Of a DNA stretch of 60,927 bases, positions 31,977 through 40,915 are shown in pieces (within the stretch, counting starts at the first letter, position 1; each line of letters begins with the position of its first letter). Location: assembly GCA_964631325.1 (NCBI GenBank), contig CAZVWJ010000013.1, positions 1-60,927 of the forward strand, read 5' to 3'. The position numbers and the translations under genes were made by a program. The notes beneath the pieces were generated by a model. That model ran no database searches and was not told the origin of the DNA. It was given only the letters and a program-made list of their open reading frames with translations. This stretch comes from CAZVWJ01 sp964631325 (GTDB taxonomy: Bacteria; T1Sed10-126).

Positions 31977-33263
31977 ATGGCAGAATCTTCAGTTGATTTG
32001 CAGAATATTGAAATTAAGGAGTTGAACCAGAAAAGCCGGGACGAGTTGAATAAACTGGCCGGCAAAATTGGTGTTGATAACCCCGGTGAACAGGAAGAAA
32101 AAGAGCTAATTCACAACGTTTTACGGGAAAAAGCACACAATAACGGCAATAAATTTGGTGGCGGCGTCCTGGAAATCCTCCCGGACGGTTTTGGTTTTTT
32201 ACGCCGCGAGGCCCAGAGCTATGTTCCCGGTGAAGACGATATCTACATTTCCCCCTCCCAGGTGAAACGTTTCAGTCTAAAAATGGGCGATATGGTCATT
32301 GGCCAAATAAGACCGCCAAAAAATAGTGAACGTTTCTATGCGCTACTACGTGTAGAAGCCGTAAATGACCAGGATCCCGAGTTGGCCTCCCAGCGGACTG
32401 ACTTTGATAATTTAACGCCTCTTTACCCCGAACAGCGACTTCAGCTCGAAACTACGGGCGAGGACGTTTCCACCCGGATCGTGGACCTGTTCACCCCGAT
32501 AGGGAAGGGACAGCGGGGACTTATTGTGTCGCCGCCCCGGACCGGGAAGACTATCCTCCTTCAGAAGGCGGCAAACAGTATTCACGCCAATCACCCGGAG
32601 TGCTACATCATCATTCTGTTGATAGATGAACGGCCCGAGGAAGTTACTGACATGGAACGAAACGTTGGCGCCGCCGAAGTAATTTCATCCACCTTTGACG
32701 AACAGGCCGAGCGACACACCCGCGTCTCTGAGATGGTGATTGAAAAGGCCAAGCGGCTGGTTGAATACCAGCAGGACGTAGTAATTTTTCTCGACAGTAT
32801 CACCCGGCTGGCCCGGGCTTATAATTTGACCGTCCCGACCAGTGGTAAGGTTCTCTCTGGTGGAGTGGATTCCAATGCCCTGCACAAGCCCAAGCGTTTC
32901 TTCGGAGCGGCCCGGAACATAGAGGAGGGTGGCAGTTTAACTATCCTTTCCACCGCTCTTATCGAAACCGGCAGTCGGATGGACGACGTGATCTTTGAAG
33001 AGTTTAAGGGCACCGGTAACATGGAGATTAACCTGATTAGAGAACTGGCAAATAAACGGATTTATCCGGCGATTGATTTGAATCGTTCCGGGACGCGGAA
33101 AGAAGAACTGCTGTTGCCGGAAGAAGAGTTGAGGAAAGTTTATGCGCTGAGGAAAGCCCTCAGTCAGCTTCCTCCCAGCGACAGCATGGAAATGGTCCTG
33201 GAAAAAATGTATGAAAGCAGTGACAACGAAGAATTCCTGGAAATGGTTAACTCCGACCAGTAA
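31977..33263 (+). CDS. rho: transcription termination factor Rho
   Basis: Hexameric RNA helicase that ends untranslated transcripts. The Rho N-terminal helical domain is followed by the cold-shock RNA-binding domain (GGGVLEILPDGFGFLRREAQSYVPGEDDIYISPSQVKRFSL), P-loop SPPRTGKTILLQKAA, Walker B VVIFLDSITRLARAYN and the Q/R loops (LSGGVDSNALHKPKRFFGAARNIEEGGSL). I place the start at ATG 31977, with AAGGAG at 31961-31966 (428 aa). Its stop is seven bases from the convergent formyltransferase. Confidence 0.97.
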   Translation: MAESSVDLQNIEIKELNQKSRDELNKLAGKIGVDNPGEQEEKELIHNVLREKAHNNGNKFGGGVLEILPDGFGFLRREAQSYVPGEDDIYISPSQVKRFSLKMGDMVIGQIRPPKNSERFYALLRVEAVNDQDPELASQRTDFDNLTPLYPEQRLQLETTGEDVSTRIVDLFTPIGKGQRGLIVSPPRTGKTILLQKAANSIHANHPECYIIILLIDERPEEVTDMERNVGAAEVISSTFDEQAERHTRVSEMVIEKAKRLVEYQQDVVIFLDSITRLARAYNLTVPTSGKVLSGGVDSNALHKPKRFFGAARNIEEGGSLTILSTALIETGSRMDDVIFEEFKGTGNMEINLIRELANKRIYPAIDLNRSGTRKEELLLPEEELRKVYALRKALSQLPPSDSMEMVLEKMYESSDNEEFLEMVNSDQ

Positions 33264-33270
33264 CGACTGC

Positions 33271-34197
33271 TTATACCATTTTGTTCAGGACGGCCAGGGC
33301 GTCTTCTTCGCGAGTTTGAAAAGATTTGCCAGTGCCGACGTAATAGTGGCCCATGCGCACAGATTTTAACCGGACCCAGCTATCCGCACAGCGCACTTTG
33401 GGACCGTCCTTCGAAGTTTTTATACTTCCCGGACTTGCTTTGGCGGAAAGAGAGTCTTTCTCTATTTCGTATACTTTCAGTTTTGATCCCCTGAATGTCG
33501 TATAGGCGCCGAAAAAAGGATTGCCCGCCCGGACTAAAGCATCTATCTCTTCGTAAGGAACGGACCAGTCTATTCGGAGGTGACGCTCGTTAACGCGGGG
33601 CGCTTCCGGGAAATCTCCCTTCTCGGGCTGGGACTCGCCGGCGGGAATTTGTGATTTCTTTACCTGGTTGATTAGGTTAAGGGCCAGGGAACAGCCGATA
33701 TTGTTTAATTCAAAAAATATCTCTCCCATCGTTTCATTACCTTCCAGTGAAATAGTCTGCTGACTGATAATTGGTCCGGTATCAAACTGTTCATCCATGT
33801 AGTGAAGGGTGGTGCCGGTCTTTTCTTCCCGGTTTTTTATCACCCAGAAATAAGGGTTTGCTCCCCGGTAACGGGGCAGAAGAGCAGGGTGGATATTGGC
33901 AGTCCCATGCTCCGGCTGTGCAACTAACCAGCCCGGCAGTTTCTTGTCGTAGCCAACTGACACCCCGAGGTCTAAATCCATTTCTTGAACCCATTCTTTG
34001 ATCTCAATTGTACTCAATTTCCCCGGGATTTTATAAGGGATTTCATTTTGATTTAAAAAAATTACCTGGTCCTGGGATTCCGCCTGAAAAGATTCGGGTA
34101 AAAATGCCCCCTTTATCCGCACACCCTCAGTCTCTTCGAGCTGTTTTAACAGCATAGTTCCGGAAATGGGTAGCAGGTAAACGATTAACTCAACCAA
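33271..34197 (-). CDS. formyltransferase family protein (Fmt-like)
   Basis: 308 aa. It contains the formyltransferase core NIHPALLPRYRGANPYFWVIKNREEKTGTTLHYMDEQFDTGPI with catalytic Asn, His and Asp, and an Fmt-like C-terminal domain. The usual first Rossmann motif is weak. Rather than Met-tRNA formyltransferase it may be an N-formyltransferase acting on a nucleotide-linked amino sugar, which would fit the dehydratase and glycan genes nearby. The choice cannot be made from sequence alone. TTG start preceded by AAAGGAG with seven-base spacing. Confidence 0.78.
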   Translation of the reverse strand: MVELIVYLLPISGTMLLKQLEETEGVRIKGAFLPESFQAESQDQVIFLNQNEIPYKIPGKLSTIEIKEWVQEMDLDLGVSVGYDKKLPGWLVAQPEHGTANIHPALLPRYRGANPYFWVIKNREEKTGTTLHYMDEQFDTGPIISQQTISLEGNETMGEIFFELNNIGCSLALNLINQVKKSQIPAGESQPEKGDFPEAPRVNERHLRIDWSVPYEEIDALVRAGNPFFGAYTTFRGSKLKVYEIEKDSLSAKASPGSIKTSKDGPKVRCADSWVRLKSVRMGHYYVGTGKSFQTREEDALAVLNKMV

Positions 34198-34281
34198 GGT
34201 TAAACTCCTTTGAACAGGATGACGATGCTAAAGTAAATAACCTTCCATTTTAACTACAGCATTTGATAAGGAGTCAAGTTC

Positions 34282-35352
34282 GTGCCAATAGATAAAACAA
34301 AGTATGAGCGTCCGCAAAAGCTCAACCTTAACTTGAACTTTTTGAAGTTTATCTGTGGAATAGTAATTGCCGGTTTACTCTTTTATCTCGGCCTATCTTA
34401 CGTCAGCCAGTCCGGCGCGCAAAATTTCAAAGTTAAAAAATCCGTGGGTAAAGACCTGCTGGTCACCACTCCGGACCAGACCGTCGGGACAATTAACCGG
34501 GCCCCGAAAAGAAAACTGGCCGGCCAGAAATTTCCCCGGCTGGACAACAATCTTACTCCCGCCACTGATTATATCGATCCTTTCACGCAAAAAAAAGTGT
34601 TTGAATCGATAAAGCACCAGGTTAAACCAGGGGAGAGCCTGTGGTCGATTGCTAAAACTTATGGCCGCACTGTTTCAACTTTAGCCTCCGTAAATTACGA
34701 TAAGTTAAAAGGGCACCAGAGCTTGCCGGTTGGGATTAAATTAGAAATTCCGAACCGCAACGGCGTTCAGACGACTGTTAAAAAAGGGCAGACCCTCTGG
34801 GACCTGGCTAATTCGTACGAGGTGAACGTTCAGACAATCCTCGGCTTCAATCAGCTTGAATCAGCTCAGCACATAAATAAAGGCGAGGAAATATTTATTC
34901 CCGGCGTAAAACCTCTGCGCCCCTATAATTTCCGGTTTGATCACGGGAATGACATAAGGTATATCTGGCCGGTAAAAGCCAGCAAACGTAAAATTACCTC
35001 CGGGTTTGGGCCGCGCCAGCATCCGGTCCTTGATCGGAAGATATTTCATACCGGGATAGATATTGCCGGTGGTTACGGCAGTACCGCGTTTACTTCCCGG
35101 CCGGGACGAGTAAAATTTGTGGGGCAGATTCAAGGCTATGGGAAAGTGGTAACGGTGGTTCATTCCAGTAGCTGTAAAACACTTTATGCTCATCTGAATG
35201 ACCAGCTTGTTCGCCGGGGCCAGTACCTCGAGCAGGGCCAGCCCATCGGAAAAATCGGCAGCTCCGGGTTGACTACCGGCCCGAATCTTCACTTTGAAAT
35301 CAGAATAAACGGCAAACCGGTCAATCCCATAAAATATCTTCCGAATAGATAA
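34282..35352 (+). CDS. LysM and M23 domain peptidoglycan endopeptidase
   Basis: 356 aa. One N-terminal membrane helix (FICGIVIAGLLFYLGLSYV), two LysM repeats (HQVKPGESLWSIAKTYG...; TTVKKGQTLWDLANSYEVNV...), then an M23 domain with HTGIDIAGG, HLNDQLVRRGQYLEQGQPIG and GPNLHFEIRINGKPVNP. This is the architecture of envelope-anchored cell-wall hydrolases used in growth or division. GTG start behind AAGGAG. Divergently placed from the formyltransferase with an 84-base gap. Confidence 0.92.
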   Translation: MPIDKTKYERPQKLNLNLNFLKFICGIVIAGLLFYLGLSYVSQSGAQNFKVKKSVGKDLLVTTPDQTVGTINRAPKRKLAGQKFPRLDNNLTPATDYIDPFTQKKVFESIKHQVKPGESLWSIAKTYGRTVSTLASVNYDKLKGHQSLPVGIKLEIPNRNGVQTTVKKGQTLWDLANSYEVNVQTILGFNQLESAQHINKGEEIFIPGVKPLRPYNFRFDHGNDIRYIWPVKASKRKITSGFGPRQHPVLDRKIFHTGIDIAGGYGSTAFTSRPGRVKFVGQIQGYGKVVTVVHSSSCKTLYAHLNDQLVRRGQYLEQGQPIGKIGSSGLTTGPNLHFEIRINGKPVNPIKYLPNR

Positions 35353-35473
35353 TTCCCCCCTGCTTATTTCGTTTATCAGTTAAATCTCCATACACAAAAA
35401 GAAATATATTGCTCGGTATTAGAATCGGATAGGAAGTTGAATGATACATAAATGTCAGGGGGTTTAGATATAT

Positions 35474-36370
35474 TTGATAAGTTCCAGGCTGATGATCGGA
35501 GCAACGCCCCGTTCAGGGACCACAATTCTCCAGCAGGTGCTTGCCGCACATCCGGCTGTCGTCTCTCCGCCGGAAACACATTTTTTTATTGAAGTTGAAA
35601 CCGCCGGAGAATTACTTGCCGTGACCATAGATCCCACGACAATTTATGAAAGATTCCAGAAACACTCCCACCTGCACGTTTTTACGGAGATGTTAACCGC
35701 GAAGGACTTTCAGGCGGTCCGGGATAACTCGGATTCTCGAGAAACATTCTTCAAAAATTTAATGGATCAACTGGCCAGAAAAGCAGAAGCCTCAGTCTGG
35801 GTAGAGAAAACCCCTCATCATTTACGCCGCTTCCCGATGTTGCTGAAGAAATTACCCGAAGTTAAAACGCTGATAATAGTCCGGGATCCTCGTGATGTTT
35901 GTGCGTCCTTATTAAACATAAGATTTGCCTCGGACAATGTTGAAGAGCTGGCCCACCGTTGGCTGAGTGAAAACGTCTTTGCCCGGCAGTGTCTGAAAAA
36001 GTATGCAGGCCGGATGAAACTGGTAATATATAAGAAGCTTGTCTACGAAACTGAATCAACCGTCCGGGAACTTTGTGACTTCGCGGGAATTGAATTTCAC
36101 AAGGGACAGCTTCAGCCGGAAAAGGTCGCGGATGACCTGGTGTTGCTCGAAGGAGAGCACTGGAGGGAAAGAAATTTCCGGCCGATTACTGACGAATCAA
36201 TCGGCCGATACAAAGAAGATCTCACTGCCGAAGAAATTAAACTTATCGAACGGATAACCGCTCCGCTGGCGAATAATCTCCTGGGAACAGAGTTTGAAAC
36301 TACATCGGCCTATGAAAACCAGGCAACTGAAATAGCTCGAAATTTCAAACAAGCATTGGGGGAGACCTGA
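35474..36370 (+). CDS. P-loop sulfotransferase (first of three)
   Basis: 298 aa. PAPS-binding 5' loop LMIGATPRSGTTILQQVLAAHP at the N-terminus; 3' region motif VKTLIIVRDPRDVCASLLNIRF near residue 135, with the Arg and Ser expected to contact the 3'-phosphate. Predicted to transfer sulfate from PAPS to a sugar or peptide hydroxyl in the cytoplasm. TTG start, or internal ATG 35492. Stands alone before a long gene-free stretch; PAPS synthesis genes are not in the window. Confidence 0.85.
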   Translation: MISSRLMIGATPRSGTTILQQVLAAHPAVVSPPETHFFIEVETAGELLAVTIDPTTIYERFQKHSHLHVFTEMLTAKDFQAVRDNSDSRETFFKNLMDQLARKAEASVWVEKTPHHLRRFPMLLKKLPEVKTLIIVRDPRDVCASLLNIRFASDNVEELAHRWLSENVFARQCLKKYAGRMKLVIYKKLVYETESTVRELCDFAGIEFHKGQLQPEKVADDLVLLEGEHWRERNFRPITDESIGRYKEDLTAEEIKLIERITAPLANNLLGTEFETTSAYENQATEIARNFKQALGET

Positions 36371-37387
36371 TTGAAACCTAAGAATTATCCCGTGGAGACT
36401 GAACAGGATAGACTTCAGGTGCGATGGTGATTCCCGGCACCGGCAGAGGTATTATTTTGATATTTTTCCGTCACTTCCGATAAGTTATATTATGTAAATA
36501 AAACGTCAGTGCTTAATTTCACCGTAACTTTTTCCTGTATCTGGCTGGATTGCCCGGAAATTTCAGGTTTCTCTCGTTGATGTTTTTTGCTGGACCTTTT
36601 TCGATACCGCTTAATCCTTCTACTGCCTGAACTCCTGTTTCTTCTCTTCCAACTCCCCGGCGGCTTGAATACAACAGCCATTTTTCAGGCCCCTGGAGGA
36701 AAATCCTGACTGAACTTTATTCCTATTTTTTGAAGCGGGGCTTGAATTTAACCATCTGCTATCAACCATTAGCTCTCGACTCCGTTTCTCCGCCGGCTCA
36801 GAAGCGATTTAAAATCACCGGGTTGGGTTAAGCCCCGTAAACCTCCGCTATATCGGTCTGTCTGAGTTCGATTTTTCTGGTCCGGACTGAAAACATATAT
36901 TGAATTTTCCCTTGATCTGATGAATGCCTGGTTTTGATAATTATTCGTCAATGACTCAAACTAAGTCCGCAGTTCAGTAGCTTACGGTAACTTTTTATTC
37001 TGTCGGGGCCCGGGAGGAAGTTGGTCGAAAACCTCCCGGGTCAATCAAGTTCTGTTGGTCCTGGCTTTCCCCCAAAAAACATTTTGAGAACTCCCACCGG
37101 TAAAATGCAGTAAATTTGTTTAAACTCGGGCTCCTGACTCTTCTCCTTTTTTACTTCCGATAAGTTATTACCAAGGGCTCCTCGGTGGTAAAACCTCAAA
37201 CAGATTTCTTTAAATAAGCTCGTAATAAGATAAAGTTATATGGTCTAATTGCGTTTTATAAATCTCTCTTCTTTGAGGCTCTGTATAGAAACTCCTTTTA
37301 AGCCTCAGTTTTATTAAGGGTCTCTATACAGCCTTCTTTGAATAAATAAATTTAGTCCGGATTACAGACTCACTGGTTGGTGCCGCG
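36371..37387. other. gene-free kilobase with internal repeats
   Basis: No convincing reading frame on either strand; a 19-codon frame at 36371-36430 may be the stub of a lost gene. Features seen: a 16-bp direct repeat ACTTCCGATAAGTTAT at 36473-36488 and 37153-37168; related GTAACTTTTT segments near 36525 and 36986; a hairpin CCCGGGAGG (37009-37017) with CCTCCCGGG (37032-37040); and two mutually exclusive stems at 37274-37333. It could be decayed DNA or non-coding RNA. Confidence 0.6.
37274..37333 (+). promoter_or_regulatory. alternative hairpins upstream of glycosyltransferase
   Basis: TGAGGCT (37274-37280) pairs with AGCCTCA (37301-37307). The overlapping GG-CTGTATAGA (37277-37289) pairs with TCTATACAGCC (37323-37333). 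The two cannot coexist fully, a pattern used by leader switches. The downstream gene starts at 37388. Confidence 0.45.
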
Positions 37388-38866
37388 ATGAAGATAAGTC
37401 ACTGCTATTTTTCGATGGGAATTGGTGGAGTTGAACAAAATTTACTTCGGACTCTTCCCGTTCTGCTTGAAGATTCCTCGTTTGAACACGAATTAATTCT
37501 CTCCCATGCCAACGGTGAACTAGAAGCGAAATTACCCGTGGATTTAAATGTGATTCATCTTTCTAATAATCAGCGTTTTTCCGAGTTGTTTCAACTTTTC
37601 CAGGAAACTGACCTCGCTCACCTGTATACGATAAACCGTAATCCCCTGTTTCGGACTACTGCCTTTCTTGCTAATTTGCCGGTGGTGGATAACGTACGGA
37701 ATTTACTTGATGTTCCCCATCCCCGGATGGTGGAGGTGCTGACCTGTGCTTCGCGTGAAATTGGTGATATGCAGGCCAGCCCGGAGAAAGTTAAAATTAT
37801 TCCAAATGGGCTGGCAGTTCCGGCGGAGCTTCAGCCGGCGCTTGAGAAATTTTCCAAAGAACACAGTCAGTCACCAGTCCTGGTAGAAATTGGGCGGGCG
37901 AACAAGGAAAGACGGGTTAGCGCCGAGGAATTTGTGCCGCCGCTGAAAGAAAAATTTTCCGGGCTCACCTGTCATATCCTGGGGCGCCAGGGAGAAAATC
38001 GAGGCGGTTTAATTTATCACGGTGAAGTTGAGGACCCTGTTCCCTATTATCAACAGGCCCATTTCCTGACTCATTTTCCGGACCTGGAGCCGTTTGGGAT
38101 GACGGTGCTCGAGGCCTACAAATACGGTCTGATTCCCGTAGTTTCCGGTGAAGGCGGCATCAGGGACCTCGTGGTAAACGGTGAGACCGGTTATTTGCTG
38201 GAAAAACCGGATCCGAATTTAGTTATGGAACAGCTTTCTGTGCTTCTTGAAAAATTTGTTTCCGGGCCCCGGTTCTGGCATCAAATGGTGGAGGCCGGCC
38301 TGGAGCGATTAAAACAAAATTACACTCTCGAGCGGCACCTGGAGGAATATAAGGCCCTGTACAGACAGATGGCTGAAAGAAAAGATAAGCACCAGCTTGA
38401 ATTGCCGTCGGAGTGGAGTTCAGAATTTTCCCGCTTTTTCGAGCATTTTGCTTTTGATAAACTGCGCATAACCGCTCATAATTTGCCCCATCGTAAGTTC
38501 AGTCAGCCTCTGGAACGGGACCTGGCCCGGCTGTTCAGCGCGGAAGAGTTAATGGAATCTAATCCGGAGACTGCACTTTCTCTGCTTCAATCGCTGGAAA
38601 CTAACCTGGACGCTGATTTTTGGTCATTAAGGTTAAAAAATGAACTTTATGATGCCCGGGAAGAATATGAAAAAGCAATTGATGCGGGTGAAAAAGCAAT
38701 TGAAGTGAATCCCCTGAACGCGGAAGTTTATCTTGCTGTGGCTCATGCTCACCTGGAGCTTAATCAGCTTGCCGAAGCAGTTAGTGTCCTCCAGGAACTG
38801 ACGGAAAGAGTTCCCGACTATGAACCGGCCCGGGAAACCTTGAATCGCCTCCGGAAAATAGTTTAA
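37388..38866 (+). CDS. glycosyltransferase family 4 with C-terminal TPR region
   Basis: 492 aa. The GT4 part covers residues 1-340: SMGIGGVEQNLLRTLPVL, IPNGLAVPAEL and the donor site THFPDLEPFGMTVLEAYKYGLIPVVSGEGGIRDLV. The last ~90 residues contain two tetratricopeptide-like helical repeats (AREEYEKAIDAGEKAIEVNPLNAEVYLAVAHAHLELNQLAEAV), suited to protein contact; GT-TPR fusions often glycosylate proteins. ATG start. The ExeA pair on the other strand converges with it. Confidence 0.85.
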   Translation: MKISHCYFSMGIGGVEQNLLRTLPVLLEDSSFEHELILSHANGELEAKLPVDLNVIHLSNNQRFSELFQLFQETDLAHLYTINRNPLFRTTAFLANLPVVDNVRNLLDVPHPRMVEVLTCASREIGDMQASPEKVKIIPNGLAVPAELQPALEKFSKEHSQSPVLVEIGRANKERRVSAEEFVPPLKEKFSGLTCHILGRQGENRGGLIYHGEVEDPVPYYQQAHFLTHFPDLEPFGMTVLEAYKYGLIPVVSGEGGIRDLVVNGETGYLLEKPDPNLVMEQLSVLLEKFVSGPRFWHQMVEAGLERLKQNYTLERHLEEYKALYRQMAERKDKHQLELPSEWSSEFSRFFEHFAFDKLRITAHNLPHRKFSQPLERDLARLFSAEELMESNPETALSLLQSLETNLDADFWSLRLKNELYDAREEYEKAIDAGEKAIEVNPLNAEVYLAVAHAHLELNQLAEAVSVLQELTERVPDYEPARETLNRLRKIV

Positions 38867-38875
38867 CCTGACAAA

Positions 38876-39094
38876 TTAACGCATTAAAAACATCAGCAGG
38901 AAGACAAGCTGTCCCCCTATAAAAATGGCCAGGATGACTATAATAACCGACCAGATCAGGGTAGAAACGGGTAGATTATCGGCTGATTTTTCGTTTACTT
39001 CGCCACTCTGCTTACTCTCTTCTTCCGGCGGTTCGGCCGGTTGGTTGTTATTTTCCTGTTCGGCCTTGTCAAGAGCCTCCTTGATGAGAGACAC
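38876..39094 (-). CDS. small GspB/ExeB-like membrane protein
   Basis: About 72 aa from GTG 39094 (SLIKEALDKAEQENN after the start). The opening matches the conserved S-x-I-x-x-AL-x-KAE N-terminus of GspB-type proteins. A Pro/Glu-rich linker follows, then one membrane helix (LIWSVIIVILAIFIGGQLVFLLMFL), where the protein ends, lacking the periplasmic domain. It overlaps the end of the ExeA-like gene by 26 bases, supporting a functional pair. A longer start at 39124 is possible. Confidence 0.7.
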   Translation of the reverse strand: MSLIKEALDKAEQENNNQPAEPPEEESKQSGEVNEKSADNLPVSTLIWSVIIVILAIFIGGQLVFLLMFLMR

Positions 39095-40913
39095 GGTTAC
39101 TCGAGAACCTCCCGATAAAATCATTTAGATGTTCTTTTCGCCAGCCCAGGTTATTAGCTCCTGCAGCTTTAAGCAGGGGGATAAGTGTTTTGGGTCCAAT
39201 AATACCATCGACGGGTAAGTTATGATTCTTCTGGAATTTTTTTACGGTCCGGGTAGTCATCGGCCCGTAGTGGCCAACCAGTGGGATATCATATCCCCCG
39301 GCCCGGCTTAGTAATCTCTGGATTTGCTTGACGGCCGGGCCACTGCGGCCGGTTCCATATAAAACCGTGGGGTCATGCTGGAAATTCAGAATGATTTTAC
39401 CCCGGCCGGACCAGTTTTCTCCCACCGTGTTTAAATCCAGCTTCAGCCAGCCTTTAAGAGGATCCCAGAGCTTTTTATAGCCGGGAATGTGAAGGACGTA
39501 GCGGCTGGAATTAGTATTATCCTGCCAGTGTAAAAAAGCGGGAAATCCACAGTCTAAAAACAATCCCGGCCGGCCGGAGAGTTCAATTACCCGGCCCGGT
39601 AAAATTGCCGGGATTATTTCTCTCAACCGTGAATTTTCGTTAAAACTTAATTCGACCTGTCTCTCCCGGTTTCCTTCAAAAAGCCGGCTGTATTTATAAC
39701 TGACCAATCGACCCAGGGCCCGGAGCTCGGAGTTGGCCAAAGTTAAGGATTTGGTTCCCCCGGAAGTTGAAATCCCCAGCGGATTTGGAATTGTTTCGGC
39801 CTGCTTTTCCGCTTTTGAATTATCCTTTTTTCCAGGATTACTCGTGGCCGGATTTGTTTTTTTGTTTGGGTTCAGGTCGGCACTGATCACGGTTTTTTCA
39901 GGGGTTTGGTAATTAAGGCCGAAGCCGTTCAACCAGAGGAGCCCAAAACCAAGAATAAGTGTTACTGCCAGACCCGTTCCGGCCCGGAACCACCATTCGG
40001 GCGAGTTCAGGGCGTTCAGAAACGAGCTGTTGCGGATCAGCCTTCGCAGTCGCCTGATTATTCGAGAGTCGTTAACATCCACGGCCCCTTCCCGGGTCTC
40101 TTCGATTAACTCCTCGGCCGCTTTTTCCAGGTGAGTTTCCGTCAGCGTAAAAGAATCGTCCAGGTAAGCAGCCATTAACATGCGATCACAGATTAAATTG
40201 ATTGCCCGCGGGTTACCACTGCTCACCCTGTAGAGCCGTTCGAATATTCCTCGGTTCACTCGGACCGGTTTGTCAGGGTCTGCTTCGTTCAGCCGGTGCA
40301 GGACGTATTTGCGGGTTTCTTCCTGAGAAAGGTTGGAAAGATGGCTCCGGACGGCAACTCGCTGTTTGAGCTGTCTGAGCCTTTTCTGACTCAAAATACT
40401 GTCCAGTTCGGGTTGACCGACGAGAACTATCTGCAGTAGTTTCTCCTTGTCGGTCTCCAGGTTAGAAAGCAATCGAAAATTTTCCAGGACTTCCGGAGAG
40501 AGGTTCTGGCTTTCGTCAATAATCAAACAGACGTTTCTCCCCTGCCTGTATTCGTCCAGGACAAATTCATTTAAGCGGTCAATTATTGTCTTGGTGCTGG
40601 GATTTTCTGGCAGATCAAGACCAAAATCTTCGGCAATTGTAACCAGCAATTCGTTAAAGTCCATCGTCGTGTTCAAAACGAGAGCGGTTTTGGTCGATTC
40701 ATCCAGCTCCCGGAGAAAAGCCCGGCACAGAGTTGTTTTTCCGGTACCTACTCGTCCCGTTACCAGGATAAAACCCTTGCGTTCCTTTACCCCGTAAACC
40801 ATGTGAGCCAGCGCTTCCTTATGCTGATCACTGTAGAAAATAAACTCCGGGTCCGGGGTGACGTTGAAGGGCTTGGAATCAAAACCAAAAAAGTCAGTAT
40901 AAATTTCTTGCAT
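39069..40913 (-). CDS. ExeA-like AAA ATPase with peptidoglycan-binding domain
   Basis: 614 aa. N-terminal AAA domain typical of GspA/ExeA (FFGFDSKPFNVTPDPEFIFYSDQHKEALAHMVYGV, Walker A GRVGTGKTTL, Walker B CLIIDESQNL, VLVGQPEL), a membrane helix near residue 320, and a C-terminal peptidoglycan-binding domain (VKQIQRLLSRAGGYDIPLVGHYGPMTTRTVKKFQKNHNLPVDGIIG). ExeA works with ExeB to open a path through peptidoglycan for secretin assembly. No secretin or other type II genes are in the window. Confidence 0.9.
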   Translation of the reverse strand: MQEIYTDFFGFDSKPFNVTPDPEFIFYSDQHKEALAHMVYGVKERKGFILVTGRVGTGKTTLCRAFLRELDESTKTALVLNTTMDFNELLVTIAEDFGLDLPENPSTKTIIDRLNEFVLDEYRQGRNVCLIIDESQNLSPEVLENFRLLSNLETDKEKLLQIVLVGQPELDSILSQKRLRQLKQRVAVRSHLSNLSQEETRKYVLHRLNEADPDKPVRVNRGIFERLYRVSSGNPRAINLICDRMLMAAYLDDSFTLTETHLEKAAEELIEETREGAVDVNDSRIIRRLRRLIRNSSFLNALNSPEWWFRAGTGLAVTLILGFGLLWLNGFGLNYQTPEKTVISADLNPNKKTNPATSNPGKKDNSKAEKQAETIPNPLGISTSGGTKSLTLANSELRALGRLVSYKYSRLFEGNRERQVELSFNENSRLREIIPAILPGRVIELSGRPGLFLDCGFPAFLHWQDNTNSSRYVLHIPGYKKLWDPLKGWLKLDLNTVGENWSGRGKIILNFQHDPTVLYGTGRSGPAVKQIQRLLSRAGGYDIPLVGHYGPMTTRTVKKFQKNHNLPVDGIIGPKTLIPLLKAAGANNLGWRKEHLNDFIGRFSSNRVSHQGGS

Positions 40914-40915
40914 AT

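Noticed and set aside
36473..37168. TCCGATAA inside the two ACTTCCGATAAG repeats as sigma-28 promoters
   Set aside because: No -35 element lies 11-12 bases upstream of either copy.
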